A stretch of 64,000 bases of DNA, taken from contig JAEXGM010000126.1 of assembly GCA_023450835.1 (NCBI GenBank), positions 1 through 64,000 on the forward strand, given 5' to 3'. Position numbers and translations under genes: made by a program. Source of the stretch: Bacillota bacterium (GTDB lineage Bacteria; Bacillota; Clostridia; Lachnospirales; Lachnospiraceae). Below the pieces are notes generated by a model. It was not told where the DNA came from. It ran no database searches and was given only the letters and a program-made list of their open reading frames with translations. Below are positions 17,576-27,060 of the stretch, piece after piece (the stretch's first letter is position 1; the number at the start of each line of letters is the position of its first letter).

Positions 17576-18232
17576 ATGGGACAGAAAGTTAATCCTCATG
17601 GTTTAAGAGTCGGAGTCATCAAAGACTGGGATTCAAGATGGTATGCAGAAGCTGATTTCGCAGATAACTTAGTAGAAGACTACAATATCAGAACATACCT
17701 GAAAAAGAAATTATACAGTGCAGGTATTGCAAAAATCGAAATCGAACGTGCTTCTGACCGCTTAAAGGTTATCATCTTTACTGCAAAACCGGGTGTGGTT
17801 ATCGGTAAAGGCGGACAGGAAATCGAGAAATTAAAGGTTGAGATCCAGAAGTTTACTGCAAAGAAATTAATGGTAGACATCAAGGAAATCAAAAAACCGG
17901 ACTTAAATGCCCAGTTAGTAGCAGAGAATATTGCAGCTCAGCTCGAGAACCGTATATCTTTCAGAAGAGCTATGAAATCTACTATGTCAAGAACAATGAA
18001 GTCAGGAGCAAAGGGAATCAAAGCTGCTGTTGCCGGACGTCTTGGCGGAGCAGATATGGCTCGTACAGAATTCTACAGTGAAGGAACTATTCCGTTACAG
18101 ACATTACGTGCGGATATTGACTATGGATTTGCAGAAGCAGACACCACTTTTGGTAAATTAGGCGTTAAAGTTTGGATTTATCAAGGTGAAGTACTTCCCA
18201 CAAAGGCAAAAAAGGAAGGGAGCGATAAATAA
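17576..18232 (+). CDS. rpsC: 30S ribosomal protein S3
   Basis: uS3, 218 residues, at the mRNA entry tunnel with helicase function. It has [13 protein letters not shown] at the start, a KH domain with the loop [13 protein letters not shown], and the C-terminal domain with [14 protein letters not shown]. Its TAA stop shares one base with the ATG of rplP, implying coupled translation. Confidence 0.98.
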   Translation: MGQKVNPHGLRVGVIKDWDSRWYAEADFADNLVEDYNIRTYLKKKLYSAGIAKIEIERASDRLKVIIFTAKPGVVIGKGGQEIEKLKVEIQKFTAKKLMVDIKEIKKPDLNAQLVAENIAAQLENRISFRRAMKSTMSRTMKSGAKGIKAAVAGRLGGADMARTEFYSEGTIPLQTLRADIDYGFAEADTTFGKLGVKVWIYQGEVLPTKAKKEGSDK

Positions 18233-18669
18233 TGTTAATGCCAAAAAGAGTAAAACGTCGTAAGCAGTTCCGTGGCTCCATGGCAGGAAAGGCTACAAGA
18301 GGTAATACTATCTCTAACGGCGAATTTGGTCTCGTATCATTAGAACCAGCTTGGATTAAATCTAACCAAATCGAAGCTGCCCGTGTTGCTATGACTCGTT
18401 ATATCAAGCGTGGCGGTAAAGTTTGGATTAAAATATTCCCCGATAAGCCAGTAACAACTAAACCGGCTGAAACTCGAATGGGTTCCGGTAAAGGCTCCTT
18501 AGAGTACTGGGTAGCTGTTGTTAAACCGGGACGCGTTATGTTCGAAATCGCAGGTGTTCCGGAAGAAACCGCAAGAGAAGCTTTAAGACTTGCAATGCAT
18601 AAACTTCCTGTTAAGTGCAAAATTGTTTCTCGCGCAGAATTAGAAGGAGGTGCGGGCAGTGAAAACTAG
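18232..18669 (+). CDS. rplP: 50S ribosomal protein L16
   Basis: uL16, 145 residues, organises the A-site tRNA pocket. [15 protein letters not shown] and the conserved [20 protein letters not shown] are present. ATG 18232 overlaps the rpsC stop. Its 3' end overlaps the first bases of rpmC and provides that gene's RBS (GAAGGAGG). Confidence 0.98.
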   Translation: MLMPKRVKRRKQFRGSMAGKATRGNTISNGEFGLVSLEPAWIKSNQIEAARVAMTRYIKRGGKVWIKIFPDKPVTTKPAETRMGSGKGSLEYWVAVVKPGRVMFEIAGVPEETAREALRLAMHKLPVKCKIVSRAELEGGAGSEN

Positions 18670-18868
18670 TAAATTATTAGAAGATTTAAAAGTAAAAACA
18701 GTTGGTGAACTGAACGACGAATTAGTAGCTGCTAAAAAGGAACTTTTCAACTTAAGGTTCCAGAACGCAACAAATCAGCTGGATAATACCAGTCGTATCA
18801 AAGAAGTCAGAAAGAACATTGCCAGAATCCAGACGGTTATTTCTGAAAAAGCAAAAGCTTCTAACTAA
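18659..18868 (+). CDS. rpmC: 50S ribosomal protein L29
   Basis: uL29, 69 residues, a two-helix protein at the exit-tunnel rim. The sequence is typical ([26 protein letters not shown]). The start chosen is GTG 18659, 8 nt after AGGAGG (18645-18650). The earlier in-frame GTG at 18650 lies on the ribosome binding site. It overlaps the last 11 bases of rplP. Confidence 0.96.
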   Translation: MKTSKLLEDLKVKTVGELNDELVAAKKELFNLRFQNATNQLDNTSRIKEVRKNIARIQTVISEKAKASN

Positions 18869-18887
18869 TTGAGAAAGGAGAATTGTT

Positions 18888-19142
18888 GTGGAAAGAAATC
18901 TGAGAAAAGTTCGTACCGGTAAGGTAGTAAGCGATAAAATGGATAAAACAATTACGGTTGCTGTTATTGACCATGTTAAGCATCCTTTATACAATAAAAT
19001 CGTAAAGAGAACTTATAAATTGAAGGCTCACGATGAGAACAACGAGTGCGGTATCGGCGATAGAGTAAAAGTTATGGAGACCAGACCTTTATCTAAAGAT
19101 AAGAGATGGAGACTTGTTGAAATTATCGAGAAAGCAAAATAA
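18888..19142 (+). CDS. rpsQ: 30S ribosomal protein S17
   Basis: uS17, 84 residues, an OB-fold 16S-binding protein. The signature [16 protein letters not shown] and the C-terminal [17 protein letters not shown] are clear. The start is GTG with AAAGGAG upstream. Confidence 0.97.
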   Translation: MERNLRKVRTGKVVSDKMDKTITVAVIDHVKHPLYNKIVKRTYKLKAHDENNECGIGDRVKVMETRPLSKDKRWRLVEIIEKAK

Positions 19143-19166
19143 TGAGATTCTGAAAGGAGTAAGGTC

Positions 19167-19535
19167 ATGATACAACAGGAATCAAGACTTAGAGTTGCTG
19201 ATAATACCGGTGCAAAAGAATTACTCTGCATCAGGGTACTTGGCGGATCTACAAGAAGATACGCTAATATCGGTGATATTATTGTTGCCAGCGTTAAAGA
19301 TGCAACACCAGGCGGTGTTGTAAAAAAAGGTGACGTTGTAAAAGCTGTTGTTGTTCGTACTGTTAAAGGTGCTCGTCGTAAAGACGGTTCCTACATCAAA
19401 TTTGATGAGAACGCAGCTGTTATTATAAAAGAAGACAAAAATCCCAAGGGAACACGTATTTTCGGACCTGTTGCAAGGGAATTAAGAGAAAAGCAGTTCA
19501 TGAAAATTGTTTCATTAGCACCAGAAGTATTATAA
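19167..19535 (+). CDS. rplN: 50S ribosomal protein L14
   Basis: uL14, 122 residues, forms intersubunit bridge B8 and is the RsfS docking site. [20 protein letters not shown] and [16 protein letters not shown] are diagnostic. ATG start with AAAGGAG upstream. It opens the block equivalent to the spc operon, with no separate promoter seen. Confidence 0.98.
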   Translation: MIQQESRLRVADNTGAKELLCIRVLGGSTRRYANIGDIIVASVKDATPGGVVKKGDVVKAVVVRTVKGARRKDGSYIKFDENAAVIIKEDKNPKGTRIFGPVARELREKQFMKIVSLAPEVL

Positions 19536-19549
19536 GGAGGTGGAAACCT

Positions 19550-19867
19550 GTGTCAATGTTAAAAATCAAAAAGGGAGATAACGTGAAAGTTATCACCGGT
19601 AAAGATAAAGGCAAAGAAGGCAAAGTAATCGCTGTTACAGATGGTAAAGTACTTGTTGAAGGCGTTAACATGGTAACAAAGCATTCCAAAGCCAGCCAGT
19701 CCAATCCTAAGGGCGGCATCATGCACCAGGAAGCACCTATTGATGCTTCTAATGTTATGTATGTTCACAAGGGAAAGACTACAAGAATCGGTTTTACTAC
19801 TGTTGAAGGTAAAAAAGGTTCCAAGAAAGTACGTGTCGCTAAAGTAAACGGCGACGTAATTGACTAA
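19550..19867 (+). CDS. rplX: 50S ribosomal protein L24
   Basis: uL24, 105 residues, an assembly initiator with an N-terminal KOW motif ([20 protein letters not shown]). GTG 19550 is the start because AAGGAGG (19534-19540) is 9 nt away; the ATG at 19556 would leave 15 nt. Confidence 0.97.
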   Translation: MSMLKIKKGDNVKVITGKDKGKEGKVIAVTDGKVLVEGVNMVTKHSKASQSNPKGGIMHQEAPIDASNVMYVHKGKTTRIGFTTVEGKKGSKKVRVAKVNGDVID

Positions 19868-19891
19868 TTCTAAGAGAGGAGGTCCCAAAAG

Positions 19892-20431
19892 TTGACTAGA
19901 TTAAAAGAACTTTATTTGAATGAGATTGTAGCTGGAATGGAAAAGAAATTCAGTTACAAAAACACACTGGAAGTACCCAAGTTAGACAAAATCGTTATTA
20001 ATATGGGTGTCGGCGAAGCAAAGGAAAACTCCAAGCTTTTAGATGCCGCTATTAAAGATATGGAAACAATCGCTGGACAGAAAGCTGTTGTTACCAAGGC
20101 TAAGAAATCCGTAGCTAACTTTAAAATCAGGGAAGGCATGCCCATCGGATGCAAAGTCACCTTAAGAGGAGATAAGATGTATGAGTTCGCTGATCGTCTG
20201 ATTAACCTTGCACTCCCTCGAGTACGTGACTTTAGAGGTGTAAGCGCCAATTCATTTGACGGAAGAGGAAACTATGCTCTTGGAATTAAGGAACAGGTTA
20301 TTTTCCCTGAAATCGAATATGATAAAATTGACAAAGTCAGAGGTATGGATGTAATTTTCGTTACTACTGCCAAGTCTGATGAAGAAGCTCGTGAATTATT
20401 GACATTATTCGGTATGCCATTCAAAAAATAG
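19892..20431 (+). CDS. rplE: 50S ribosomal protein L5
   Basis: uL5, 179 residues, 5S rRNA binder and P-site bridge. It has [16 protein letters not shown] and the basic [18 protein letters not shown]. Translation appears to begin at TTG 19892 ([12 protein letters not shown]), which has GAGGAGG 9 nt upstream; no ATG fits better. Confidence 0.97.
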   Translation: MTRLKELYLNEIVAGMEKKFSYKNTLEVPKLDKIVINMGVGEAKENSKLLDAAIKDMETIAGQKAVVTKAKKSVANFKIREGMPIGCKVTLRGDKMYEFADRLINLALPRVRDFRGVSANSFDGRGNYALGIKEQVIFPEIEYDKIDKVRGMDVIFVTTAKSDEEARELLTLFGMPFKK

Positions 20432-20446
20432 TTAGGAGGGAATTTC

Positions 20447-20632
20447 ATGGCTAAAACGTCTATGAAAATAAAGCAGCAACGTCCCCAGAAGTTTTCCACC
20501 AGGGAGTACAACCGCTGCAGGATCTGTGGCCGTCCACATGGTTATTTAAGAAAATACGGAATTTGCAGAATCTGCTTCCGTGAATTAGCATATAAGGGAC
20601 AAATACCAGGCGTTAAGAAAGCTAGCTGGTAA
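20447..20632 (+). CDS. rpsN: 30S ribosomal protein S14, zinc-binding type
   Basis: uS14 of the short zinc-ribbon (type Z) class, 61 residues, with two CxxC pairs ([20 protein letters not shown]). It is the housekeeping form normally found in the spc operon of Firmicutes. ATG start with AGGAGG upstream. Confidence 0.98.
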   Translation: MAKTSMKIKQQRPQKFSTREYNRCRICGRPHGYLRKYGICRICFRELAYKGQIPGVKKASW

Positions 20633-20655
20633 TTAAAAGGAAGGAGGCAAACGAC

Positions 20656-21057
20656 ATGACAATGAGCGATCCTATTGCAGATATGCTTACAAGAATCCGC
20701 AATGCCAACACTGCAAAACATGATACAGTAGATGTACCGGCTTCAAAAATGAAAGTAGCTATTGCTGATATCCTTTTAAAAGAGGGTTATATCAGAAAGT
20801 ATGACATTGAAGAAGTAGACGGTTTTAAAAATATCCATATTACATTAAAGTATGGTAAAGATAAAAACATTAAGATCATTACCGGTCTTAAGAGAATTTC
20901 TAAACCCGGACTCCGCGTTTATGCCAACAAGGAAGAGCTTCCGAAGGTACTCGGAGGACTTGGTGTAGCTATCATTTCCACTAATATGGGTGTAGTTACA
21001 GACAAGGAAGCAAGAAAATTAAATGTAGGCGGAGAAGTTCTTGCCTTCATTTGGTAA
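20656..21057 (+). CDS. rpsH: 30S ribosomal protein S8
   Basis: uS8, 133 residues, a central-domain 16S binder that in E. coli represses the spc operon. The core [20 protein letters not shown] and the C-terminal [22 protein letters not shown] are present. ATG 20656 is preceded by AAGGAGG. A 244-nt gap follows before rplF, unusually long for this position. Confidence 0.98.
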   Translation: MTMSDPIADMLTRIRNANTAKHDTVDVPASKMKVAIADILLKEGYIRKYDIEEVDGFKNIHITLKYGKDKNIKIITGLKRISKPGLRVYANKEELPKVLGGLGVAIISTNMGVVTDKEARKLNVGGEVLAFIW

Positions 21058-21301
21058 GATAATTTATCTTATTAGATAAGTTCTGATTAGATGAATCATT
21101 TACAAAGATGATTAATCTTGAAAGATGAAATATCTGGTAATTTTTTAAAATATCTGGTAAAATAAAAGCAAGAATATTTTATCCTGCATTTAATGCAGGG
21201 TGAAATAAAGCTGAATTTGTAAAAACTAATCAAATACGTCAGATCATCTTCTCTAATACAGGATGAAATGGGGTATATAGAAAACCATAGGAGGTGCGGG
21301 C
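21058..21301 (+). other. AU-rich spacer between rpsH and rplF
   Basis: No gene seen. It holds small hairpins TTATCT/AGATAA (21064-21079) and CCTGCAT/ATGCAGG (21183-21199) and two close copies of AATATCTGGTAA (about 21129 and 21150). It ends in the rplF RBS AGGAGG. It may be a processing or regulatory region; no promoter of good quality was found. Confidence 0.4.
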
Positions 21302-21844
21302 ATGTCACGTATAGGAAGAATGCCTATCGCTGTACCAGCAGGTGTAACCGTTGATATAGCAGAAAATAATAAAGTGACTGTAAAAGGTCCTAAGGGAACA
21401 TTAGAGAGAGTGTTACCCTCAGAAATGGATATTAAACTTGAAGGTGCAGAAATCATTGTTACAAGACCCAGTGAATTAAAGAAAATGAAGTCTTTACACG
21501 GTCTTACAAGAACATTGGTTGCCAACATGGTAACCGGTGTAACCGCTGGATATGAGAAAGTTCTTGAAATCAACGGTGTTGGTTACAGAGCTGCTAAATC
21601 CGGAAAAGAATTAACTTTAACATTAGGATATTCACATCCGGTTGTTATGGTTGATCCTGAAGGTGTTGAATCTGTATTAGAAGGACAGAATAAAATTACA
21701 GTTAAAGGTATCGATAAAGAAAAAGTCGGACAATACGCTGCTGAAATCAGAGATAAGAGAAGACCTGAACCTTATAAGGGCAAGGGTATTAAGTATTCTA
21801 CTGAAGTTATCAGACGTAAAGTTGGTAAGACTGGTAAGAAATAA
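21302..21844 (+). CDS. rplF: 50S ribosomal protein L6
   Basis: uL6, 180 residues, two related alpha/beta domains near the sarcin-ricin loop. [15 protein letters not shown] and the C-terminal [13 protein letters not shown] are diagnostic. ATG start after AGGAGG. Confidence 0.98.
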   Translation: MSRIGRMPIAVPAGVTVDIAENNKVTVKGPKGTLERVLPSEMDIKLEGAEIIVTRPSELKKMKSLHGLTRTLVANMVTGVTAGYEKVLEINGVGYRAAKSGKELTLTLGYSHPVVMVDPEGVESVLEGQNKITVKGIDKEKVGQYAAEIRDKRRPEPYKGKGIKYSTEVIRRKVGKTGKK

Positions 21845-21861
21845 TTGGAGGTGAAATAAAA

Positions 21862-22230
21862 ATGGTTAGTAAAGAAGCAAGATCCAAAGTTCGTGTAAAT
21901 AAACATAGAAAATTACGTAATCGTTTTTCCGGAACTCCTGGCAGACCGCGTCTTGCTGTGTTTAGAAGTAATACTCATATGTACGCTCAGATCATTGACG
22001 ATACAGTTGGTAATACTTTAGTATCAGCTTCCACCGTACAAAAAGACGTAAAGGCTGAACTTGATAAGACAAATGACGTAGCTGCAGCAGCATATTTAGG
22101 AACTGTTATCGCAAAGAAAGCACTTGAAAAAGGTATCAAGACTGTTGTCTTTGACAGAGGCGGTTTCATATATCAGGGTAAAGTTAAAGCATTAGCAGAA
22201 GCAGCTAGAGAAGCTGGTCTGGAATTCTAA
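21862..22230 (+). CDS. rplR: 50S ribosomal protein L18
   Basis: uL18, 122 residues, 5S rRNA binder. The basic N-terminus ([18 protein letters not shown]) and the C-terminal [26 protein letters not shown] are typical. 17 nt after rplF with a good RBS. Confidence 0.98.
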   Translation: MVSKEARSKVRVNKHRKLRNRFSGTPGRPRLAVFRSNTHMYAQIIDDTVGNTLVSASTVQKDVKAELDKTNDVAAAAYLGTVIAKKALEKGIKTVVFDRGGFIYQGKVKALAEAAREAGLEF

Positions 22231-22246
22231 GCGAGGAGGGAAACAC

Positions 22247-22756
22247 ATGAAACGTACAATCGTTGATACTGATCAACTGGAGTTAGAAGAAAAAGTAGTA
22301 TCCATTAAACGTGTTACGAAAGTAGTAAAAGGTGGACGTAACTTCCGCTTTACAGCTTTAGTAGTAGTTGGTGATAAGAACGGCCATGTTGGAGCAGGTC
22401 TTGGAAAAGCAACTGAAATTCCGGAAGCTATCCGTAAGGGAATTGAAGATGCCAAGAAAAAGCTAATCTCGTTTCCTATTGATGAGAACGGAAGTGTTCC
22501 TCATGACTATACAGGAAAATTTGGAGGCGCAACAGTTCTTTTAAAGCGTTCCGCAGAAGGTACCGGAATCATTGCCGGTGGTCCTGCACGTAACGTTCTT
22601 GAGCTTGCGGGATTTAAGAACATTCGTACAAAATCACTTGGTTCCAATAACAAGCAGAACGTGGTTTTGGCGACAATCGAAGGATTAAGCCACTTAAGAA
22701 CTCCTGAGGAAGTGGCTAAACTCCGCGGTATCACTGTAGAAGAGTTGTTAGGCTAG
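22247..22756 (+). CDS. rpsE: 30S ribosomal protein S5
   Basis: uS5, 169 residues, decoding fidelity and mRNA entry. It shows the double-stranded-RNA-binding-like N domain ([20 protein letters not shown]) and the C-terminal [14 protein letters not shown] segment ([23 protein letters not shown]). AGGAGG upstream of ATG 22247; it ends just before the RBS of rpmD. Confidence 0.98.
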   Translation: MKRTIVDTDQLELEEKVVSIKRVTKVVKGGRNFRFTALVVVGDKNGHVGAGLGKATEIPEAIRKGIEDAKKKLISFPIDENGSVPHDYTGKFGGATVLLKRSAEGTGIIAGGPARNVLELAGFKNIRTKSLGSNNKQNVVLATIEGLSHLRTPEEVAKLRGITVEELLG

Positions 22757-22768
22757 GAGGTGCCCAGG

Positions 22769-22951
22769 ATGGCAGAAAAATTAAAAGTAACTTTAGTAAA
22801 GTCTACAATCAGTTCCATACCTAAGCATAAGAAGACAGTGGAAGCATTAGGACTTAGAAAGCTCCACAAAACGGTAGAATTACCCGATAATGCATGTGTT
22901 AGGGGAATGGTTGATCAGGTAAGACATTTAGTAAAGGTAGAAGTGATATAA
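22769..22951 (+). CDS. rpmD: 50S ribosomal protein L30
   Basis: uL30, 60 residues, normal bacterial size. MAEKLKVTLVKSTISSIPKH and LGLRKLHKTVELPDN are family features. ATG 22769 is chosen behind TAGGAGG (22754-22760); an in-frame GTG at 22760 overlaps that site. Confidence 0.96.
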   Translation: MAEKLKVTLVKSTISSIPKHKKTVEALGLRKLHKTVELPDNACVRGMVDQVRHLVKVEVI

Positions 22952-22979
22952 TTCCGAAAATAGTAAGGAGGTGTACTAG

Positions 22980-23420
22980 ATGAATTTATCAGAATTAAGA
23001 CCGGCAGAAGGCTCCAAGCAAAGCGGAAACTTCAGAAGAGGCCGTGGACATGGTTCAGGTAATGGTAAGACTGCAGGTAAAGGACATAAAGGACAGAAGG
23101 CACGTTCCGGCGCACCCAGAGTAGGTTTCGAAGGTGGTCAGACACCATTTATCAGAACCTTGCCAAAGAGAGGTTTTACAAACAGAAATACAAAAGAAAT
23201 CGTGGCAATCAACGTAGACAGACTGAATGTTTTTGAAGATGGTTCTGTAGTTACAATAGATTCCTTAATGGAATACGGCATTGTAAGGAACCCAAGAGAT
23301 GGTGTTAAGATCCTAGGAAATGGAGAACTTACTAAGAAGCTTGACGTTAAAGTATCTGCATTCAGCGAATCCGCTGCAGAGAAAATAAAAGCTCTTGGTG
23401 GAAATGCTGAGGTGATTTAG
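22980..23420 (+). CDS. rplO: 50S ribosomal protein L15
   Basis: uL15, 146 residues, a late-assembly protein with a long Gly/Arg/Lys-rich N-terminal extension ([19 protein letters not shown]) that penetrates 23S rRNA. It ends 3 nt before secY, whose RBS overlaps its last codons. Confidence 0.98.
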   Translation: MNLSELRPAEGSKQSGNFRRGRGHGSGNGKTAGKGHKGQKARSGAPRVGFEGGQTPFIRTLPKRGFTNRNTKEIVAINVDRLNVFEDGSVVTIDSLMEYGIVRNPRDGVKILGNGELTKKLDVKVSAFSESAAEKIKALGGNAEVI

Positions 23421-23423
23421 GAG

Positions 23424-24752
23424 ATGTTTAAAACAATCCGAAATGCTTTTAAGATTAAAGATATAAGAAATAAGTTAGTGTTCACTTTAATTGCATTAAT
23501 TATAGTAAGAATTGGCTGTCAGCTCCCTGTACCTGAAATAAACAGGGAGTATTTCGCCCAATGGGTTGGCAGCCAGACTTCATTAGGTTTCTTTGATACT
23601 TTAACTGGTGGCTCTTTCACTCGGATGTCAATACTTGCTCTGAATATTACACCTTACATTACCGCATCCATCATCATGCAGCTTCTTACAATTGCTATTC
23701 CTAAATTGGAAGAGCTGCAAAAAGACGGTGAAGACGGAAGAAAGAAAATCGCCGAGTTTACACGTTACCTGAATGTTGCTTTGTCTTTAGTTGAATCCAT
23801 CGCTATGGCAATTGGATTTGGTAGATCAGGATTACTTATCGGCGGTATTACTTTCTCTAACGTAGTAATCATTGTTGCTACTTTAACAGCAGGATCTACT
23901 TTCCTGATGTGGTTAGGTGAAAGAATTACAGAAAAAGGCGTTGGAAATGGTATTTCAATCGTCCTTTTAATTAATATCATTGCAAAGCTGCCAAGCGACT
24001 TTACAAACCTTTTCAGAACATTTGTTACCGGCGCTGCCAGTGTAATTAATGGTATTATAGGTGCAGTTATAATCATTGCAGTAACTGTATTTGTAATTGC
24101 ATTTGTAGTTTTATTGCAGAGTGCACAGAGAAAAATCCCTGTTCAGTATGCAAAAAAAGTACAAGGAAGAAAAATGGTTGGTGGACAATCCTCCCATATT
24201 CCTTTAAAAGTTAATACCGCAGGCGTTATCCCGGTAATCTTTGCCGGATCTATCATGCAGTTCCCTATTGTTGTATCCTCTTTCTTTGGTGTACAACCTG
24301 CAAGAGCTCATGTATGGCCTAAGATATTATACTTGTTAAATCAGAATAACTGGTGTGATTTCGGAAGTTTTGGTGAGTTTAAGTATACCTTAGGATTACT
24401 GATGTATATTGTTTTAATCATCTTCTTCGCTTATTTCTATACTTCAATTACATTTAATCCTCTTGAAGTATCCAATAATATGAAGAAACAGGGAGGCTTT
24501 GTACCTGGTATTCGTCCCGGAAAGCCTACGACAGAATATCTTACAAAAGTAGTGAATAACGTAATTTTAATCGGTGCTATCGGCTTGACCATTGTTTCCG
24601 TTGTTCCTATTTTCTTCTCAGGAGCATTTAATGCAACGGTATCCTTTGGTGGTACATCCATCATCATTATCGTTGGTGTTGTTCTGGATACTATGAAGCA
24701 GATTGAGTCTCAGATGTTGGTACGTCATTACAAAGGATTCTTAAATGATTAA
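23424..24752 (+). CDS. secY: protein translocase subunit SecY
   Basis: Central channel of the Sec translocon, 442 residues with ten transmembrane helices. Recognisable pieces are the N-terminal MFKTIRNAFKIKDIRNKLVFT, the plug-region segment LTGGSFTRMSILALNITPYITASIIMQ (split here across TM2) and the cytoplasmic loop C5 with NPLEVSNNMKKQGGFVPGIRPG. It is coupled to rplO and followed by a GC-rich hairpin and adk, the usual spc-operon order. Confidence 0.98.
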   Translation: MFKTIRNAFKIKDIRNKLVFTLIALIIVRIGCQLPVPEINREYFAQWVGSQTSLGFFDTLTGGSFTRMSILALNITPYITASIIMQLLTIAIPKLEELQKDGEDGRKKIAEFTRYLNVALSLVESIAMAIGFGRSGLLIGGITFSNVVIIVATLTAGSTFLMWLGERITEKGVGNGISIVLLINIIAKLPSDFTNLFRTFVTGAASVINGIIGAVIIIAVTVFVIAFVVLLQSAQRKIPVQYAKKVQGRKMVGGQSSHIPLKVNTAGVIPVIFAGSIMQFPIVVSSFFGVQPARAHVWPKILYLLNQNNWCDFGSFGEFKYTLGLLMYIVLIIFFAYFYTSITFNPLEVSNNMKKQGGFVPGIRPGKPTTEYLTKVVNNVILIGAIGLTIVSVVPIFFSGAFNATVSFGGTSIIIIVGVVLDTMKQIESQMLVRHYKGFLND

Positions 24753-24767
24753 TAAAATATAGAACAA

Positions 24768-24799
24768 CTGCAGGCGGGGCACAGCCCCGCCATTTGCAG
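24768..24799 (+). other. GC-rich hairpin between secY and adk
   Basis: CTGCA + GGCGGGGC (24768-24780) pairs with GCCCCGCC + TGCAG (24784-24799) around a 3-nt loop. It is far richer in GC than its surroundings. There is no T run behind it, so it is more likely an mRNA-stabilising or processing hairpin, or a leaky terminator, than a full stop. Confidence 0.6.
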
Positions 24800-24824
24800 A
24801 TTTCTTGTAGAAGGGAGTAACACA

Positions 24825-25466
24825 ATGAAGATCATTATGTTAGGCGCACCAGGCGCTGGTAAAGGAACACAGGCTAAAAAAATAGCAGAAAAGTTCGCAA
24901 TCCCCCACATTTCAACAGGTGATATTTTTAGAGCTAATATCAAAAACGGCACAGAACTTGGTAATAAGGCAAAGGTTTTTATGGATCAGGGCCTTTTAGT
25001 ACCCGATGAACTTGTAGTTGACCTTGTGGTTGACAGAGTAAAGCAGGATGATTGTGAAAAAGGTTATATACTGGACGGTTTTCCCAGAACAATTCCTCAG
25101 GCAGAGGCATTAGATAAAGCTCTTCTTGCTATCGGTGAGAAGGTAGATTATGCCATTAATGTAGAAGTGCCCGACAGCGATATCGTAGAGAGAATGGCTG
25201 GAAGAAGAGCCTGCTTAAATTGCGGAGCTACTTACCATCTTGTAAATATTCCTACCAAAGTTGAAGGAATCTGTGATGTCTGCGGCAGCGAAATCGTTTT
25301 AAGAGAGGATGATAAGCCGGAGACAGTTTTAAAACGTCTTGAGGTATATCATAATCAGACTCAGCCGTTAATTGACTACTATAACAAGCAGGGAATCTTA
25401 AAAGAAGTTGACGGAAGAAAGACTATGTCTGATACCTTTGAGGATATCCTGGAAATACTTAAATAA
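24825..25466 (+). CDS. adk: adenylate kinase
   Basis: Converts AMP + ATP to two ADP in the cytoplasm. 213 residues: P-loop GAPGAGKGTQ (8-17), NMP-binding part (HISTGDIFRANI), DGFPRT motif, and a long LID with a zinc ribbon (CLNCGATYH ... CDVCG), as in Gram-positive enzymes. The gene lies 72 nt after secY and just before map, the standard order. Confidence 0.98.
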   Translation: MKIIMLGAPGAGKGTQAKKIAEKFAIPHISTGDIFRANIKNGTELGNKAKVFMDQGLLVPDELVVDLVVDRVKQDDCEKGYILDGFPRTIPQAEALDKALLAIGEKVDYAINVEVPDSDIVERMAGRRACLNCGATYHLVNIPTKVEGICDVCGSEIVLREDDKPETVLKRLEVYHNQTQPLIDYYNKQGILKEVDGRKTMSDTFEDILEILK

Positions 25467-25493
25467 TGAAAGAAATAGATGCAGGGAGAGCTT

Positions 25494-26243
25494 ATGTCAG
25501 TAACAATTAAGTCAGAAAGAGAAATTGGACTCATGCGTGAGGCGGGAAAAATACTTTCTGCCGTCCATGAAGAACTAAGAGTAATCATAATGCCGGGGAT
25601 AACTACCCTTGACATTGACAAAAAGGCACGGGAGTTAATAAAGGGATATGGTTGTATACCATCCTTTCTTAATTACAACGGCTACCCTGCATCTGTCTGT
25701 GTTTCCGTAAATAATCAGGTGGTTCATGGAATCCCCTCCAAGGGAAGAGTATTACAAGATGGAGATATTGTAAGCTTGGATGCAGGTGTGATATACAAAG
25801 GATATCATTCAGACGCCGCAAGAACCTGGGCAGTAGGGGAGATTACGGAAGAGGCAGAGAAACTGATACAGGTTACAAAGCAAAGTTTTTTTGAAGGGAT
25901 TAAATATGCAAAATCTGGCAATCATCTAAATGATATATCTTCTGCTATCCAAACATATGTGGAAGCTTTCGGGTTTTCCATTGTAAGAGATCTGGTGGGG
26001 CACGGAATTGGAACAAAGCTTCATGAAGACCCTCAGATTCCGAATTTTTCTCAAAGAAGGAGAGGAATAAGGCTGGAGGCAGGAATGACTTTTGCTATAG
26101 AACCTATGGTAAATGCCGGAAGACCTGAAGTATATTGGGAAAGTGATGACTGGACCGTAGTGACGGAGGATAGATCTTTATCCGCACATTATGAAAACAC
26201 CATTTTGATAACAGACGGAGACCCTGAAATTCTTTCCATATAA
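25494..26243 (+). CDS. map: methionine aminopeptidase, type I
   Basis: Removes the N-terminal methionine from nascent proteins. 249 residues from ATG 25494 (MSVTIKSEREIGLMREAG), which follows AGGGAG. An in-frame ATG at 25479 lies ahead of that RBS and is rejected. Metal ligands fit the family: Asp in SLDAGVIYKGYHSDAART, His in VGHGIGTKLHEDP, and the Glu residues in IEPM and the C-terminal HYENTILIT. Confidence 0.97.
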   Translation: MSVTIKSEREIGLMREAGKILSAVHEELRVIIMPGITTLDIDKKARELIKGYGCIPSFLNYNGYPASVCVSVNNQVVHGIPSKGRVLQDGDIVSLDAGVIYKGYHSDAARTWAVGEITEEAEKLIQVTKQSFFEGIKYAKSGNHLNDISSAIQTYVEAFGFSIVRDLVGHGIGTKLHEDPQIPNFSQRRRGIRLEAGMTFAIEPMVNAGRPEVYWESDDWTVVTEDRSLSAHYENTILITDGDPEILSI

Positions 26244-26328
26244 AACCCCAATAAACAACGGAAGGCATAACTGTAGTGTGAAAATTAAAAAACAATTTTC
26301 ACTTTTTATACAGACCCAGGGACGTAGA

Positions 26329-26613
26329 GTGGAATATCAAATAGGAAGAGGCATCGTATCTACCGCAGGTCATGATATAGGAAAATGCTATGTCATATGC
26401 GGAGTAGATTCAGAATATGTATATTTAGTGGAGGGTGTGCTAAGGACCTTAGATAACCCTAAGAAAAAAAACAAAAAACACGTGGAACTTATAGAAGGCG
26501 CTGAAAATCTCCTTCCATGTATGAATGATGATACAAAAGCAACCAGGAATGAAGATATCAAAAGGGCAATAAAAATTTACAATAAGATAAGAAAAGGGGA
26601 AAGTTCCCTTTAG
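26329..26613 (+). CDS. KOW-domain RNA-binding protein (L14e-like)
   Basis: Small protein, about 94 residues, of the KOW/L14e-like group that Clostridia place between map and infA. The KOW region is [21 protein letters not shown], followed by a Lys-rich stretch ([15 protein letters not shown]). The open frame reaches GTG 26278, giving 111 residues. I prefer GTG 26329 because AGGGA sits 6 nt upstream and the extra 17 residues have no family character. It is presumably ribosome-associated, with no proven function. It could be mistaken for an L24 paralogue, but lacks the rest of L24. Confidence 0.8.
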   Translation: MEYQIGRGIVSTAGHDIGKCYVICGVDSEYVYLVEGVLRTLDNPKKKNKKHVELIEGAENLLPCMNDDTKATRNEDIKRAIKIYNKIRKGESSL

Positions 26614-26648
26614 TCTGTTGTATTTCTTCAAATTGTGGAGGTGACTTA

Positions 26649-26867
26649 ATGTCAAAATCTGATGTAGTTGAAATCGAAGGAACCGTTATTGAAAAACTCC
26701 CTAATGCCATGTTTCAGGTAGAACTGGAAAATGGACATAGAGTTTTGGCACATATCAGCGGAAAACTACGTATGAACTTTATTAAAATTGTACCCGGTGA
26801 CAAAGTAACATTGGAACTATCCCCTTATGATCTGACCAAAGGAAGAATTATTTGGAGAGATAAATAA
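26649..26867 (+). CDS. infA: translation initiation factor IF-1
   Basis: 72 residues, the standard S1-like OB fold that binds the 30S A site during initiation. [22 protein letters not shown] and [19 protein letters not shown] are near-universal. GGAGGTG RBS upstream. A promoter for rpmJ follows within 15 nt of its stop. Confidence 0.98.
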   Translation: MSKSDVVEIEGTVIEKLPNAMFQVELENGHRVLAHISGKLRMNFIKIVPGDKVTLELSPYDLTKGRIIWRDK

Positions 26868-26882
26868 AGTGTTAAATTTTAC

Positions 26883-26911
26883 TTGATTTTCTATCTATCA
26901 GATGTTATAAT
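26883..26911 (+). promoter_or_regulatory. promoter upstream of rpmJ and the alpha-operon genes
   Basis: TTGATT (26883-26888), a 17-bp spacer and TATAAT (26906-26911) preceded by TGT, an extended -10. It can drive rpmJ and the downstream leader, rpsM, rpsK, rpsD, rpoA and rplQ. Confidence 0.8.
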
Positions 26912-26946
26912 GATAGACGGACTTTTTTTGAAAGGAGTGAATTACT

Positions 26947-27060
26947 GTGAAAGTAAGGTCATCAGTAAAACCCATCTGCGAAAAGTGTAAGATTATTAAA
27001 AGAAAGGGAAGCATCAGAGTAATCTGTGAGAATCCCAGACACAAACAAAGACAAGGCTAA
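26947..27060 (+). CDS. rpmJ: 50S ribosomal protein L36
   Basis: bL36, 37 residues, from GTG 26947 with AAAGGAG upstream. Translation gives [20 protein letters not shown] and then [17 protein letters not shown]. The zinc ligands CxxC, Cys and His are all present, so this is the zinc-binding form. It is the last short gene before the long leader of rpsM. Confidence 0.97.
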   Translation: MKVRSSVKPICEKCKIIKRKGSIRVICENPRHKQRQG

